NCBI RefSeq assembly: GCF_015709515.1
Contig: NZ_JADNQZ010000059.1
Span: 124,001 to 188,000, forward strand
Length of the DNA: 64,000 bases
Direction: 5' to 3'
DNA from: Methylocystis sp. H62
Lineage (GTDB): Bacteria; Pseudomonadota; Alphaproteobacteria; Rhizobiales; Beijerinckiaceae
Positions 56,879-64,000 of this stretch are shown in pieces. The position numbers and the translations under genes were made by a program. The stretch's first letter is position 1. Every line of letters starts with the position of its first letter. The notes under the pieces are model-generated. The model made no database searches, was not told the origin of the DNA, and saw only the letters and a list, made by a program, of their open reading frames with translations.

Positions 56879-57405
56879 CTGAAAATCCGCATCTCACCCT
56901 TGTGCTCGGCGGCGCGCGTTCAGGCAAAAGCGCCTATGCGGAGAGTCTCATCGTCACGCATCCGTCGCCCTGGACCTATATTGCGACGGCGGACATTCTC
57001 GATGAGGAAATGCGTGCGCGCGTCGACGCGCATCGCGCAAGACGCGGCGAGGATTGGCGCACCGTCGAAGCGGCGCAGGCGCTCGTCGAAGCGATTGGCG
57101 ATGCGCCAGCGGATCGCCCGTTGCTGATCGACTGTCTCACCTTGTGGCTGAGCAATCGGCTTATTGGCGGCGCCGATCTTTCGCGTGATCGCGCCGCGCT
57201 TGTTCACGCGTTGTCGTCCCGCTCGGCGCCGACCGTCGCCGTCTCGTCCGAGGTGGGATTGTCGATCGTGCCGGACAACGCATTGGCGCGTGCTTTTCGG
57301 GATGCGGCAGGCGAATTGCATCAGGCTGTTTCCCGGAGTGCGGGAAGAGTGGCGCTCGTCGTCGCGGGCAATCCGCTGATCGTGAAGGGGCCGCCGATCA
57401 TGTGA
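56875..57405 (+). CDS. cobU: adenosylcobinamide kinase / adenosylcobinamide-phosphate guanylyltransferase
   Basis: Bifunctional CobU/CobP enzyme of the nucleotide-loop assembly. The P-loop is LVLGGARSGKSAYAESL. RVDAHRARRGEDWRTVEA holds the histidine that becomes guanylylated, followed by LLIDCLTLWLSNRL and VSSEVGLSIVPDNALARAFRDAAGELHQAV. 176 residues. Start overlaps cbiD stop as ATGA, indicating coupled translation. Confidence 0.96.
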   Translation: MTENPHLTLVLGGARSGKSAYAESLIVTHPSPWTYIATADILDEEMRARVDAHRARRGEDWRTVEAAQALVEAIGDAPADRPLLIDCLTLWLSNRLIGGADLSRDRAALVHALSSRSAPTVAVSSEVGLSIVPDNALARAFRDAAGELHQAVSRSAGRVALVVAGNPLIVKGPPIM

Positions 57406-57457
57406 TCATTTCTCCCCGCCGCTAAAGCTTCGCCACACGATTTTAGAGGAGAAGTTC

Positions 57458-58513
57458 ATGTTTATTCCTTTGCGCAGATTACACATCGCCGTCGCCGTGA
57501 CGTGCTGTCTTGCAGCCGACGCCGCGTCAGGGGCCGAGCGCCTGCCGCCCTACGGCGCAAATCTCTCCGAGACTTCCGTGTCAGGGCTTTCATCGGGCGC
57601 CGCCATGGCGTTGCAATTCCATGTGGCGCATTCGGGCATTGTGAAGGGCGCCGGGATCATCGCCGGCGTGCCTTACGACTGCGCGGAGCAGAGTACGAAC
57701 CAGGCGACCAATAATTGCATGAAGCCGGACGCCGGCCATCCTGTCCCGGATCCGGCGCATCTTACGAACATCACCGATTCGCTCGCGCGCTCCGGCGCCA
57801 TAGACGACGTCGCCAATTTGAATGACGCGCGCGTCTGGCTGTTTTCCGGCCGCAAGGACGAGGTGGTGCACCCCGTCGTGATGGATGCGGCGCGCGATTA
57901 TTACGCGTTTTATGTGCCGCCGGACCGCATCGTCTATCGAAACGATATCGGCGCGGGTCACGCCATGGTGACCGAGGACTATGGCGACAAGCAATGCGGC
58001 GTGAACAAGGCTCCGTTCATCGTCGATTGCGACTTCGACGCCGCGAAAGCCTTGCTCGAACAGATTTACGGGCCGCTCAACCCGCCGAGCGCGCAGCCCG
58101 CCGGAAAATATGTCGAGTTCGACCAGAAGGAATTTCTGCCCGACGGCAATCCCTACAATCACAGTCTAAGCGATGTCGGCTACGCGTATGTGCCGCATGT
58201 CTGCGCGCTGGAGACGTGCCGCGTGCATGTCGCCCTGCATGGCTGCAAACAGCAGGCGGCCGAAGTTGGCGACGCGTTCTACAAAAACGCCGGCTACAAT
58301 CGCTGGGCCGATACGAACCACATCATCGTCGTTTACCCGCAAACGATCAGCCGCTGGGGATGGGGCTGGCCGTTCTATACGTTGAACTTCGTGTTGAATC
58401 CCAACGCCTGCTGGGACTGGTGGGGCTACGACAACGCCGAGCACCACACCAAGAAGGGGCCGCAGATCGCCGCCATTCGCGCGATCGTGGACCGGCTCGC
58501 GACGAAGCCTTGA
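57458..58513 (+). CDS. exported poly(3-hydroxybutyrate) depolymerase family protein
   Basis: A 351-residue protein with a signal peptide ending near AADAASGAE. The serine motif is SVSGLSSGAAMALQFHVAHS and the Asp lies in LFSGRKDEVVHPVVM. The catalytic His falls in DIGAGHAMVTEDYG. A C-terminal part with VALHGCKQQAAEVGDAFYKNAGYNRWADTNHIIVVYPQT and many Cys/Trp is typical of extracellular or periplasmic PHB and oligomer hydrolases of PhaZd type. It could act on 3-hydroxybutyrate oligomers or secreted polymer. Confidence 0.87.
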   Translation: MFIPLRRLHIAVAVTCCLAADAASGAERLPPYGANLSETSVSGLSSGAAMALQFHVAHSGIVKGAGIIAGVPYDCAEQSTNQATNNCMKPDAGHPVPDPAHLTNITDSLARSGAIDDVANLNDARVWLFSGRKDEVVHPVVMDAARDYYAFYVPPDRIVYRNDIGAGHAMVTEDYGDKQCGVNKAPFIVDCDFDAAKALLEQIYGPLNPPSAQPAGKYVEFDQKEFLPDGNPYNHSLSDVGYAYVPHVCALETCRVHVALHGCKQQAAEVGDAFYKNAGYNRWADTNHIIVVYPQTISRWGWGWPFYTLNFVLNPNACWDWWGYDNAEHHTKKGPQIAAIRAIVDRLATKP

Positions 58514-58542
58514 GTCAGGCGCAACACGCATGGCGTTTGTGC

Positions 58543-58791
58543 GCATCCTTCTCACACTTGGTGGGAGAAGGTGGCCCTCGCGTCAGCGAGGGTCGGATGA
58601 GGGCTTTAGAGTGCGATCGGAAATCCTTTCGTCTTCGCGGGACGCGTCCGAGCGATGGACGATCCGCTCTCATGGCTCTTGAACTTCGCTGGCGCCATTC
58701 TTCGTAAACCAAGAAGCATTGCTGCGATCGCCCTCATCCGACCCCGCTTCGCGGGGCCACCTTCTCCCGCTTCACGGGAGAAGGGAGCGCC
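58543..58791. repeat. interspersed element with inverted copies of a GGAGAAGGTGGCCC box
   Basis: Left half (58543-58603) reads cttggtgggagaaggtggcc ... ggtcggatgagggc. The right half (58731-58791) reads ccctcatccgaccccgcttc ... cttctcccgcttcacggga, the inverse. Between them is unrelated DNA. The halves are inverted copies of a unit common in other alphaproteobacterial genomes. No gene is seen. Confidence 0.75.
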
Positions 58792-60093
58792 TTACGCGCC
58801 CGCCGCTTTCAGCCCCTTTTCCAGATCGGCGATAATGTCATCGATGTGCTCGATGCCGATCGAGAGCCGCACATAGCCGGGCGTCACGCCGCTCGCGATC
58901 TGCGCCTCCTCCGCGAGCTGAGAATGCGTCGTCGTCGCCGGATGGATGGCGAGGCTGCGCGCGTCGCCGATATTGGCGACGTGATAGAACATCTGCAGCG
59001 CGTCGATAAATCTGCGGCCGGCGTCGAGACCGCCCTTTAATTCGAAGCCGAGCAGCGCGCCATAGCCGCCCTTCAGATAGGCGTCGGCGCGGCGGCGCAT
59101 CTCGCCTGTCTGCTGCGACGGATGAATGACCCGCGTCACTTCGCTGCGCTCGCTCAAGAAGTCGACGACCTTCTGCGCGTTCTGCACATGACGCTCCATG
59201 CGCAGCGTCACCGTCTCGACGCCCTGCAGTGTCAGAAAGGCGTTGAACGGCGAGGGAGCCGGGCCGAGATCGCGTAGCAGCGTCGCGCGCGCCTTGATGA
59301 TATAGGCGACCGGACCGATCGGCTTGACCGCCTCAACCCAGACGGCGCCGTGATAGCTCGGATCGGGCGTGTTCAGCGCCGGCTGACGTTGCGGAAATTT
59401 CTCCCAGTCGAAATTGCCGGAATCGATGATGGCGCCGCCGATCGACGTGCCGTGGCCGCCGAGATATTTCGTCGTCGAATAAACGACGATCGCCGCGCCA
59501 TGATCGATCGGCCGGCAGAGAATCGGCGCGGCGGTGTTGTCCATGATCAGCGGAATGCCGAGCTCCCGGCCGATCGCCGCGACTTCGGCGATTGGAAACA
59601 CCGTGAGTTTGGGATTAGGCAGAGTCTCGGCGTAATAGGCGCGCGTGCGATCGTCGGTGGCGCGGCGGAAATTTTCCGGATCCGCCGGATCGACGAAGCG
59701 CACCTCGAGACCCTGGTCCTTCAGCGTATTGGCGAAGAGGTTCCAGGTGCCGCCGTAAAGATCGGTGGACGAGACGACATTGTCGCCGACGCGCGCGAGA
59801 TTTTGAATCGACAGCGCCGACGCCGCCTGTCCCGACGCCAGCGCCAGGGCCGCCACGCCGCCCTCCAGCGCCGCGAGCCGCGCCTCCAATACGCCGGTCG
59901 TCGGGTTGCCGATGCGCGTATAGATGTGGCCGAGTTCTTTCAGCGCAAAAAGATTGGCGGCGTGCTCGGTGTCGTGAAACTGATAGGAGGTCGTCTGGTA
60001 AATCGGAACGGCGACGGCGCCGTTGGTTTCATCAGCGCGCCAGCCGGCGTGGAGCGCAATCGTTTCGGCGTGCTTGCTGTCGACGGCCATCAT
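58792..60093 (-). CDS. metY: O-acetylhomoserine aminocarboxypropyltransferase
   Basis: PLP enzyme making homocysteine from O-acetylhomoserine and sulfide. The 433-residue protein shows ETIALHAGWRADETNGAVAVPIYQTTSYQFHDTEHAANLFALKELGHIYTRIGNPTTGVLE and GIPLIMDNTAAPILCRPIDHGAAIVVYSTTKYLGGHGTSIGGAIIDSG with the PLP lysine. Long inserts of MetY, absent from cystathionine gamma-synthase, are present. ATG at 60093 (MMAVDSKHAE) follows AGGAGAAAC. The upstream 100 bases contain GGCGCGCC palindromes but not a SAM riboswitch. Confidence 0.93.
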   Translation of the reverse strand: MMAVDSKHAETIALHAGWRADETNGAVAVPIYQTTSYQFHDTEHAANLFALKELGHIYTRIGNPTTGVLEARLAALEGGVAALALASGQAASALSIQNLARVGDNVVSSTDLYGGTWNLFANTLKDQGLEVRFVDPADPENFRRATDDRTRAYYAETLPNPKLTVFPIAEVAAIGRELGIPLIMDNTAAPILCRPIDHGAAIVVYSTTKYLGGHGTSIGGAIIDSGNFDWEKFPQRQPALNTPDPSYHGAVWVEAVKPIGPVAYIIKARATLLRDLGPAPSPFNAFLTLQGVETVTLRMERHVQNAQKVVDFLSERSEVTRVIHPSQQTGEMRRRADAYLKGGYGALLGFELKGGLDAGRRFIDALQMFYHVANIGDARSLAIHPATTTHSQLAEEAQIASGVTPGYVRLSIGIEHIDDIIADLEKGLKAAGA

Positions 60094-60253
60094 GTTTCTC
60101 CTAGCGTAAGCGCAAGCTGAATACGGCAAAGCGTACGCGAGCGCTACAGGGCGCGCCCTACATGGCGCGCCTCGCGCCATTGCTAGTTTTGTTCCCTCCT
60201 CCATTTACCCGCAGGGCGAATGTCGCGCATTGGCGCCCCTCCAAGGAGTCGAC

Positions 60254-60625
60254 ATGAAGACAAGATTAGCCGTCGTCGGAAGCCTCGCCCTCGCCCTTTT
60301 GGCGCCTGCCGCGTTGGCCGAGGACCAGCAGCAGGACCAACAGCAACAGCCGCAGCAAACGCAGCAGCAGCCGCCAGATCAGCAGTCTCAGCAACCGCAG
60401 GAGCAGGGCGTGACCTCGGGACCGGCGGCTGGAAGTCCGGTCGAGCCATCGGGCGCCGTGCAGAAGGACAATCCGAAAGCGGCTGATGTCAACGAAAGCG
60501 GTTTGGCGGGGTCGAGTGGAACCTCCGCCGGCTCGCCGGGCGTCGAGGGAAAGAAAGGAACACAAAGCGGCCAGGAATGGGCTCCGCCCGAAGAGATCAG
60601 GCGGAAGAAGGGGCCAAGCTCGTAG
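60254..60625 (+). CDS. exported Gln/Pro-rich hypothetical protein
   Basis: A 123-residue protein with signal peptide (RLAVVGSLALALLAPAALAE) and an unusual low-complexity stretch of glutamines (DQQQDQQQQPQQTQQQPPDQQSQQPQEQ). A Ser/Gly-rich region follows and a basic end carries EWAPPEEIRRKKGPS. No known function. Start at 60254 follows AAGGAGTCGAC. The ending resembles the EWVHPTK end of the next protein. Confidence 0.72.
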   Translation: MKTRLAVVGSLALALLAPAALAEDQQQDQQQQPQQTQQQPPDQQSQQPQEQGVTSGPAAGSPVEPSGAVQKDNPKAADVNESGLAGSSGTSAGSPGVEGKKGTQSGQEWAPPEEIRRKKGPSS

Positions 60626-60768
60626 CGTCCGTTCGAGCTGCGAGTCAGGACTCGCTGCGGATGATCAATCGGCGGCTTGAGTGGAAGGAGTCGCCGACTA
60701 TAATCCGCGCCGGCCATAAATGAGCGCAACCCCGCGACTCGGGCTTACTCCAAAGGGGAAATCGCCAT

Positions 60769-60984
60769 ATGAAAAAACTACTGCTGTTGACGGCCGCAAT
60801 CGCCGCGGGCGCAATCTTCAGCGCGCCCGTGCGCGCCGAAGATCAAAACGAAGCGCCCGCTGCGGTGAGCGAAGCGCCCGCCGAAACGGCGGCGCCCAGC
60901 GCTCCCGCCGAAACCAGCCCGCCGGCCGCCGAGAGCAAGCCCGTCATTCCCCCCGATTCGGAGTGGGTGCATCCCACCAAATGA
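60769..60984 (+). CDS. exported Ala/Pro-rich hypothetical protein, 71 aa
   Basis: A 71-residue protein: signal peptide LLLLTAAIAAGAIFSAPVRAE, then Ala/Pro/Glu-rich sequence ending in PVIPPDSEWVHPTK. GGGGAAA lies upstream. No family is recognised. It shares an exported, low-complexity design with the gene at 60254 and the one at 63698. A strong terminator follows. Confidence 0.7.
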   Translation: MKKLLLLTAAIAAGAIFSAPVRAEDQNEAPAAVSEAPAETAAPSAPAETSPPAAESKPVIPPDSEWVHPTK

Positions 60985-60991
60985 CTTTCTT

Positions 60992-61031
60992 CGCTGCATT
61001 TCCCTCTCTCGGGAAATGCAGCGGCTTTATT
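60992..61031 (+). terminator. Rho-independent terminator
   Basis: A 13-base perfect stem (CGCTGCATTTCCC at 60992-61004, GGGAAATGCAGCG at 61011-61023) with loop TCTCTC and trailing GCTTTATT. It may serve both this gene and the convergent oligopeptidase B gene, whose stop is at 61040. Confidence 0.9.
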
Positions 61032-61039
61032 CAATATTA

Positions 61040-63193
61040 TTACACGAAATCCTTCGCGTCATTGAAGGCGCGCGCGGCGCAGGCGAGTGCGAAAGCATAT
61101 TCCAGCGCCGTGTCTTCAAGCGCTTCGAATCGGCCCGAGGCGCCGGCGTGGCCCGCGCCCATATGGGTGAACAGCATCACTGGTCCGCCGCCGCTCATCG
61201 TAGCGCGAAGCTTCGCGACCCATTTGAGCGGCTCCCAATAGGTGACCCGAGGATCGGTCACGCCCGCGACAGCGAGAATCGGCGGATAGTGTTGCGCGCG
61301 CACATTGTCGTAAGGCGAATAGGACGCGAGGCGATCATAGGCTTCGGCGCTGGCGATCGGGTTGCCCCATTCCAGCCATTCGGGCGGCGTCAGCGGAAGA
61401 TCGTCGCGCAGCATCGTATTCAGCGTGTCGACGAAAGGCACGCTGGCGATGATGCCGGCGAACAGCTCCGGCGCCTCATTGGCGACGGCGCCCATCAGCA
61501 GACCGCCCGCCGATCCTCCCTGCGCGACGACGCCGCCTTCGCGCGTGTAGCCGGCGGAGATCAGATGGCGCGCGCAATCGATGAAGTCCAAGAAGCTGTT
61601 TTGCTTCTTCTCGAGCTTGCCGTCCTCGTACCAGCGCCAGCCCTTGTCCGTTCCGCCGCGAATATGGGCGCGCGCATAGACAAAGCCGCGATCGACGAGC
61701 GATAGCGCGTCTTCGTTAAAGCCCGCCGACAGCGCATAGCCATAGGCGCCATAGCCGTAGAGCAGCAGCGGCGCGCCGTCTCCGCCGGGCATGAAGTCGG
61801 CGCGATGCAGGAGCGTGATCGGCACGCTTTCGCCGTCGCGCGCCGTCGCGAGAAAGCGCCGCGTTACATACTTCTTGGGATCATGTCCGGAGGGAATTTC
61901 CTGGCGCTTGCGCAGGATGCGCGTGCGCGCGGCCATGTCGTAGTCATAAGTCTCATCTGGCGTCGTCATCGACGAATAGACGAAGCGCAGAATGTCGGTG
62001 TCGAATTCCAGCCCCGGATCGATCGACAGCGCATAGGCTTCCTCCTCGAAGTGAATCGCATGTTCCTCGCCGCTGGAGAGCGCGCGGATGACGATCGTCG
62101 GCAAGGAGTTTTCCCGAAGCAGCCAGACAAGATAACGCGCATAGACGGTGAAGGAGTCGATCATGACGCCGTGGCGATGGGGAACGACGTCCTTCCAGTT
62201 TTCGCGGCCGGGCTCCGCGAGCGGCGCGACGGAAATGCGGAAATCATCGGCGCCGTCGGCGTTGTTGCGTATGTAGAGAAGGTCGCCATGCGGCTCGACG
62301 TCGTAGCGCAGGCGCGGTTCGCGCGGCGCGACGATGCGCGGCGTCGGATTGCTCTCGCGAAGATCGATGAGCCAGCATTCCGTCGCGTCATGGCCGTGGA
62401 TGGACACAATCGCGAAACGCCTGCAGCGGCTTTCATGCAGGCTGACGAACCAGGCGCTGTCGGTTTCCTCGATGATCAGCGCGTCGTCGGCGGGATCGGC
62501 GCCCACTTCGTGTCGAAAGACCTGCGCGGTGCGATGGTTCTCGTCGATCAGCACATAGTAGTAGGCTTTCGAATTGGCCTGCCAGACAACGGCGCCGTCG
62601 CTGTCGCTCACGACGTCGGCGCGGTCGAGGCCATCGCTCAACGCCCTGGTGCGGATGTCGTATAGCTCCGAGCCCGCGTCGTCGACGCTCCAGGCAAGCT
62701 GCGCATGATCGGGCGCATGCGCCGCGTCGCCGATATCGAAGAAGTCGTGGCCTTTGGCGAGCGCATCGCCGTCGAGGAGCACGGTTTCGGCGCCGCCGTC
62801 TCGCGGCGTCCGGCAGTAGAGCGGATGTTCCGCGCCCTCGTGGAAGCGTTCGTAATAGGCGTAAGGCCCGTCCGGCTCGGGAACCTCGCTGTCATCCTCC
62901 TTGATGCGGCCGCGCATTTCGGCCACCAGCGCCCTGCGTAAATTTTTGAGCGGCGCCATGACGCCATCGCAGTAAGCGTTTTCCGTCTCGATCAGCTCGG
63001 CGATGTCGTCGGGAAGCGCATCCGGGTCGCGCAGCACCTCGCGCCAGTTTTTCGCCGCGAGCCAGTCGTAGGGATCATCGAGCACGCGGCCATGGATGAC
63101 TCTGCGCGTGTGGCGCTGCGCGGCGACGGGCGGCGCCGCGCCCGCGAGTTCGAAGCGCCAATCCGATGTCTTCGCCGTCGTATCGCGGGCCAT
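61040..63193 (-). CDS. ptrB: oligopeptidase B (S9 family serine peptidase)
   Basis: Cytosolic peptidase cutting after basic residues in short peptides. The 717-residue protein has an N-terminal beta-propeller beginning RVIHGRVLDDPYDWLAAKNWREVLRDPDAL and a C-terminal hydrolase: GGVVAQGGSAGGLLMGAVANEAPELFAGIIASVPFVDTLNTMLRDDLPLTPPEWLEWGNP with the nucleophile Ser, and THMGAGHAGASGRFEAL with the catalytic His. The GNP and WGNP motifs mark the family. It stands alone. Confidence 0.95.
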   Translation of the reverse strand: MARDTTAKTSDWRFELAGAAPPVAAQRHTRRVIHGRVLDDPYDWLAAKNWREVLRDPDALPDDIAELIETENAYCDGVMAPLKNLRRALVAEMRGRIKEDDSEVPEPDGPYAYYERFHEGAEHPLYCRTPRDGGAETVLLDGDALAKGHDFFDIGDAAHAPDHAQLAWSVDDAGSELYDIRTRALSDGLDRADVVSDSDGAVVWQANSKAYYYVLIDENHRTAQVFRHEVGADPADDALIIEETDSAWFVSLHESRCRRFAIVSIHGHDATECWLIDLRESNPTPRIVAPREPRLRYDVEPHGDLLYIRNNADGADDFRISVAPLAEPGRENWKDVVPHRHGVMIDSFTVYARYLVWLLRENSLPTIVIRALSSGEEHAIHFEEEAYALSIDPGLEFDTDILRFVYSSMTTPDETYDYDMAARTRILRKRQEIPSGHDPKKYVTRRFLATARDGESVPITLLHRADFMPGGDGAPLLLYGYGAYGYALSAGFNEDALSLVDRGFVYARAHIRGGTDKGWRWYEDGKLEKKQNSFLDFIDCARHLISAGYTREGGVVAQGGSAGGLLMGAVANEAPELFAGIIASVPFVDTLNTMLRDDLPLTPPEWLEWGNPIASAEAYDRLASYSPYDNVRAQHYPPILAVAGVTDPRVTYWEPLKWVAKLRATMSGGGPVMLFTHMGAGHAGASGRFEALEDTALEYAFALACAARAFNDAKDFV

Positions 63194-63363
63194 GTCGTTC
63201 TCCGCCGATTGCTTTCCGAGGCTTTTATCACTGCTTGCAGCGCCGCGCAGCGATCTCTCTGGAAGCGATCTCTCGGGTCAGTTGAGATCGAAGCAATTTG
63301 TAAATCAATCGCGCCTTAGCCTTGCCGCTAATGACCTGTCCGCTTTTGGATGAGGAGCGATTC

Positions 63364-63534
63364 ATGCGTTACTCCCACGCTGCGCTCAGTCCGGTTTCCG
63401 TCGGCGAGCGAAGGACTTCCCGCCCCAACGACATTCCTGTGCGCCGCGCGTCCGCGCTGCGCCGGCTCGCATGGAAGATCCTCTATTCGAGCTTCATCGC
63501 CGGCGTCGCGATCTACGTGTGGTGGCGACGCTAG
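63364..63534 (+). CDS. small hypothetical protein with one C-terminal membrane helix
   Basis: A 56-residue protein, MRYSHAALSPVSVGERRTSRPNDIPVRRASALRRL, then a helix WKILYSSFIAGVAIYVWWRR. No family is recognised. GAGGAG lies six bases before the ATG at 63364. The basic start and single helix fit a tail-anchored inner membrane peptide. Confidence 0.6.
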   Translation: MRYSHAALSPVSVGERRTSRPNDIPVRRASALRRLAWKILYSSFIAGVAIYVWWRR

Positions 63535-63697
63535 CCATTTTTGGCGCTGCTGCGTTGCGTCAAAGACAAACTGTCATAAATCGCCTAAGCTTCAGGTGTG
63601 GCCGATGGCGCACGCGCGCTCGCGCGTGATGGAGTCGCGCCGCAATTGGATCAACATGCGGCGTTGCGGCGCGCCTCGAAGCAAAGAAGAAACGTAG

Positions 63698-64000
63698 ATG
63701 TTCACCAATATGAAAAGCATTGTCGCTGGCGTCCTATGCGCCAGCCTCTCCTTCGGCGCCGCCGCGCTCGCCGAGACGAAGGCGCCTGACGCGCCGACCG
63801 CCTGGGCGCCGCCTGCGGAAATCGCGCCAAAGAGCGTCGCGACTGCAGCAGCGCCCGCGCCGAGCGCCGAGGCGCCTGCCGCCGCTACGCAGCCGGCGAG
63901 CGCCGCGACAGGGGCGAAGACGCATGCGGAGAGGGAAAAAGACTGCCGCGCGCAAGCCGACGCTAAAGGGCTTCACGGCAAAGACCGCAAACACTTCAAG
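63698..64000 (+). CDS. PsiF-repeat family protein (5' part, cut by window end)
   Basis: An exported protein of at least 101 visible residues. A signal peptide (SIVAGVLCASLSFGAAALAE) is followed by an Ala/Pro linker and REKDCRAQADAKGLHGKDRKHFK. This matches the PsiF repeat (C..A..KGL.G..R..F). PsiF is phosphate-starvation induced in E. coli; its function is unknown. The C-terminus lies beyond the window. Confidence 0.8.
   Translation, partial: MFTNMKSIVAGVLCASLSFGAAALAETKAPDAPTAWAPPAEIAPKSVATAAAPAPSAEAPAAATQPASAATGAKTHAEREKDCRAQADAKGLHGKDRKHFK

Noticed and set aside
60094-60200. SAM riboswitch upstream of metY
   Set aside because: The region has GGCGCGCC palindromes and a plain ribosome-binding site. 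It lacks the SAM-II core sequences expected upstream of alphaproteobacterial methionine genes.

Overview
This GC-rich window comes from the chromosome of an alphaproteobacterium. The best fit is Hyphomicrobiales (Rhizobiales), possibly a Methylocystis- or Methylosinus-like type II methanotroph. The order-level call rests on the leuS-lptE-holA run, a DUF1476/ATPase-zeta protein, an alphaproteobacterial 41-residue L36, DUF3422, two PHB depolymerases and GGAAC-N16-CGTT (EcfG-type) promoter matches. The genus is a guess, because no methane oxidation gene lies in the window. No phage, integrase island, rRNA, tRNA or CRISPR array was recognised.

Layout. 1-9.7 kb: a cut DedA protein, glyoxalase I, a CDF metal transporter, xseB, a DUF3422 membrane protein, an exported alkylsulfatase, phosphoglucomutase and a Gly/Trp-rich exported protein. 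9.8-20 kb: a cyclic-nucleotide-binding protein, a response regulator, an L,D-transpeptidase, a YggS protein, an HdeD-like protein behind an EcfG-type promoter, leuS-lptE-holA, and a GST/DUF1428/VOC operon divergent from an HxlR regulator. 20-25.8 kb: purC-(Uma2)-purS-purQ, the zeta subunit, xerC and ribB. 25.8-27.7 kb: a small operon facing a TetR gene, in which two successive genes are frameshifted at simple-repeat tracts. 27.7-41.5 kb: valS, eno, queF, an adenylyl cyclase, a Ni/Co transporter, a Crp-type regulator, kdsA and queC. 41.5-47.3 kb: a TonB-dependent receptor behind a Zur-like operator, L36, an HDAC-like protein, a lipoprotein L,D-transpeptidase, and two tiny secreted peptides that share a C-terminal Cys-Tyr/Phe-Gly-Tyr-Ala-Ile-Cys ending. 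47.3-64 kb: lpdA, a GSCFA/WcbI/methyltransferase surface-glycan group, an intracellular and an exported PHB depolymerase, cobalamin genes (cbiB, cbiD, cobU), metY, oligopeptidase B, several small exported proteins and a cut PsiF-like protein.

How it fits together. Metal handling recurs: CDF efflux, Ni/Co uptake, the cobalamin genes, a probable zinc receptor, and a nickel-type glyoxalase. Two queuosine enzymes (QueF, QueC) and two PHB depolymerases are also present. At least four kinds of interspersed palindromic repeat sit between genes, and one short repeat has entered the 5' end of lptE. The most novel object is the tandem pair of small secreted peptides at 46259-46703. The codons of their shared motif differ at synonymous positions, and one of the two genes lies behind a near-perfect EcfG-type promoter.
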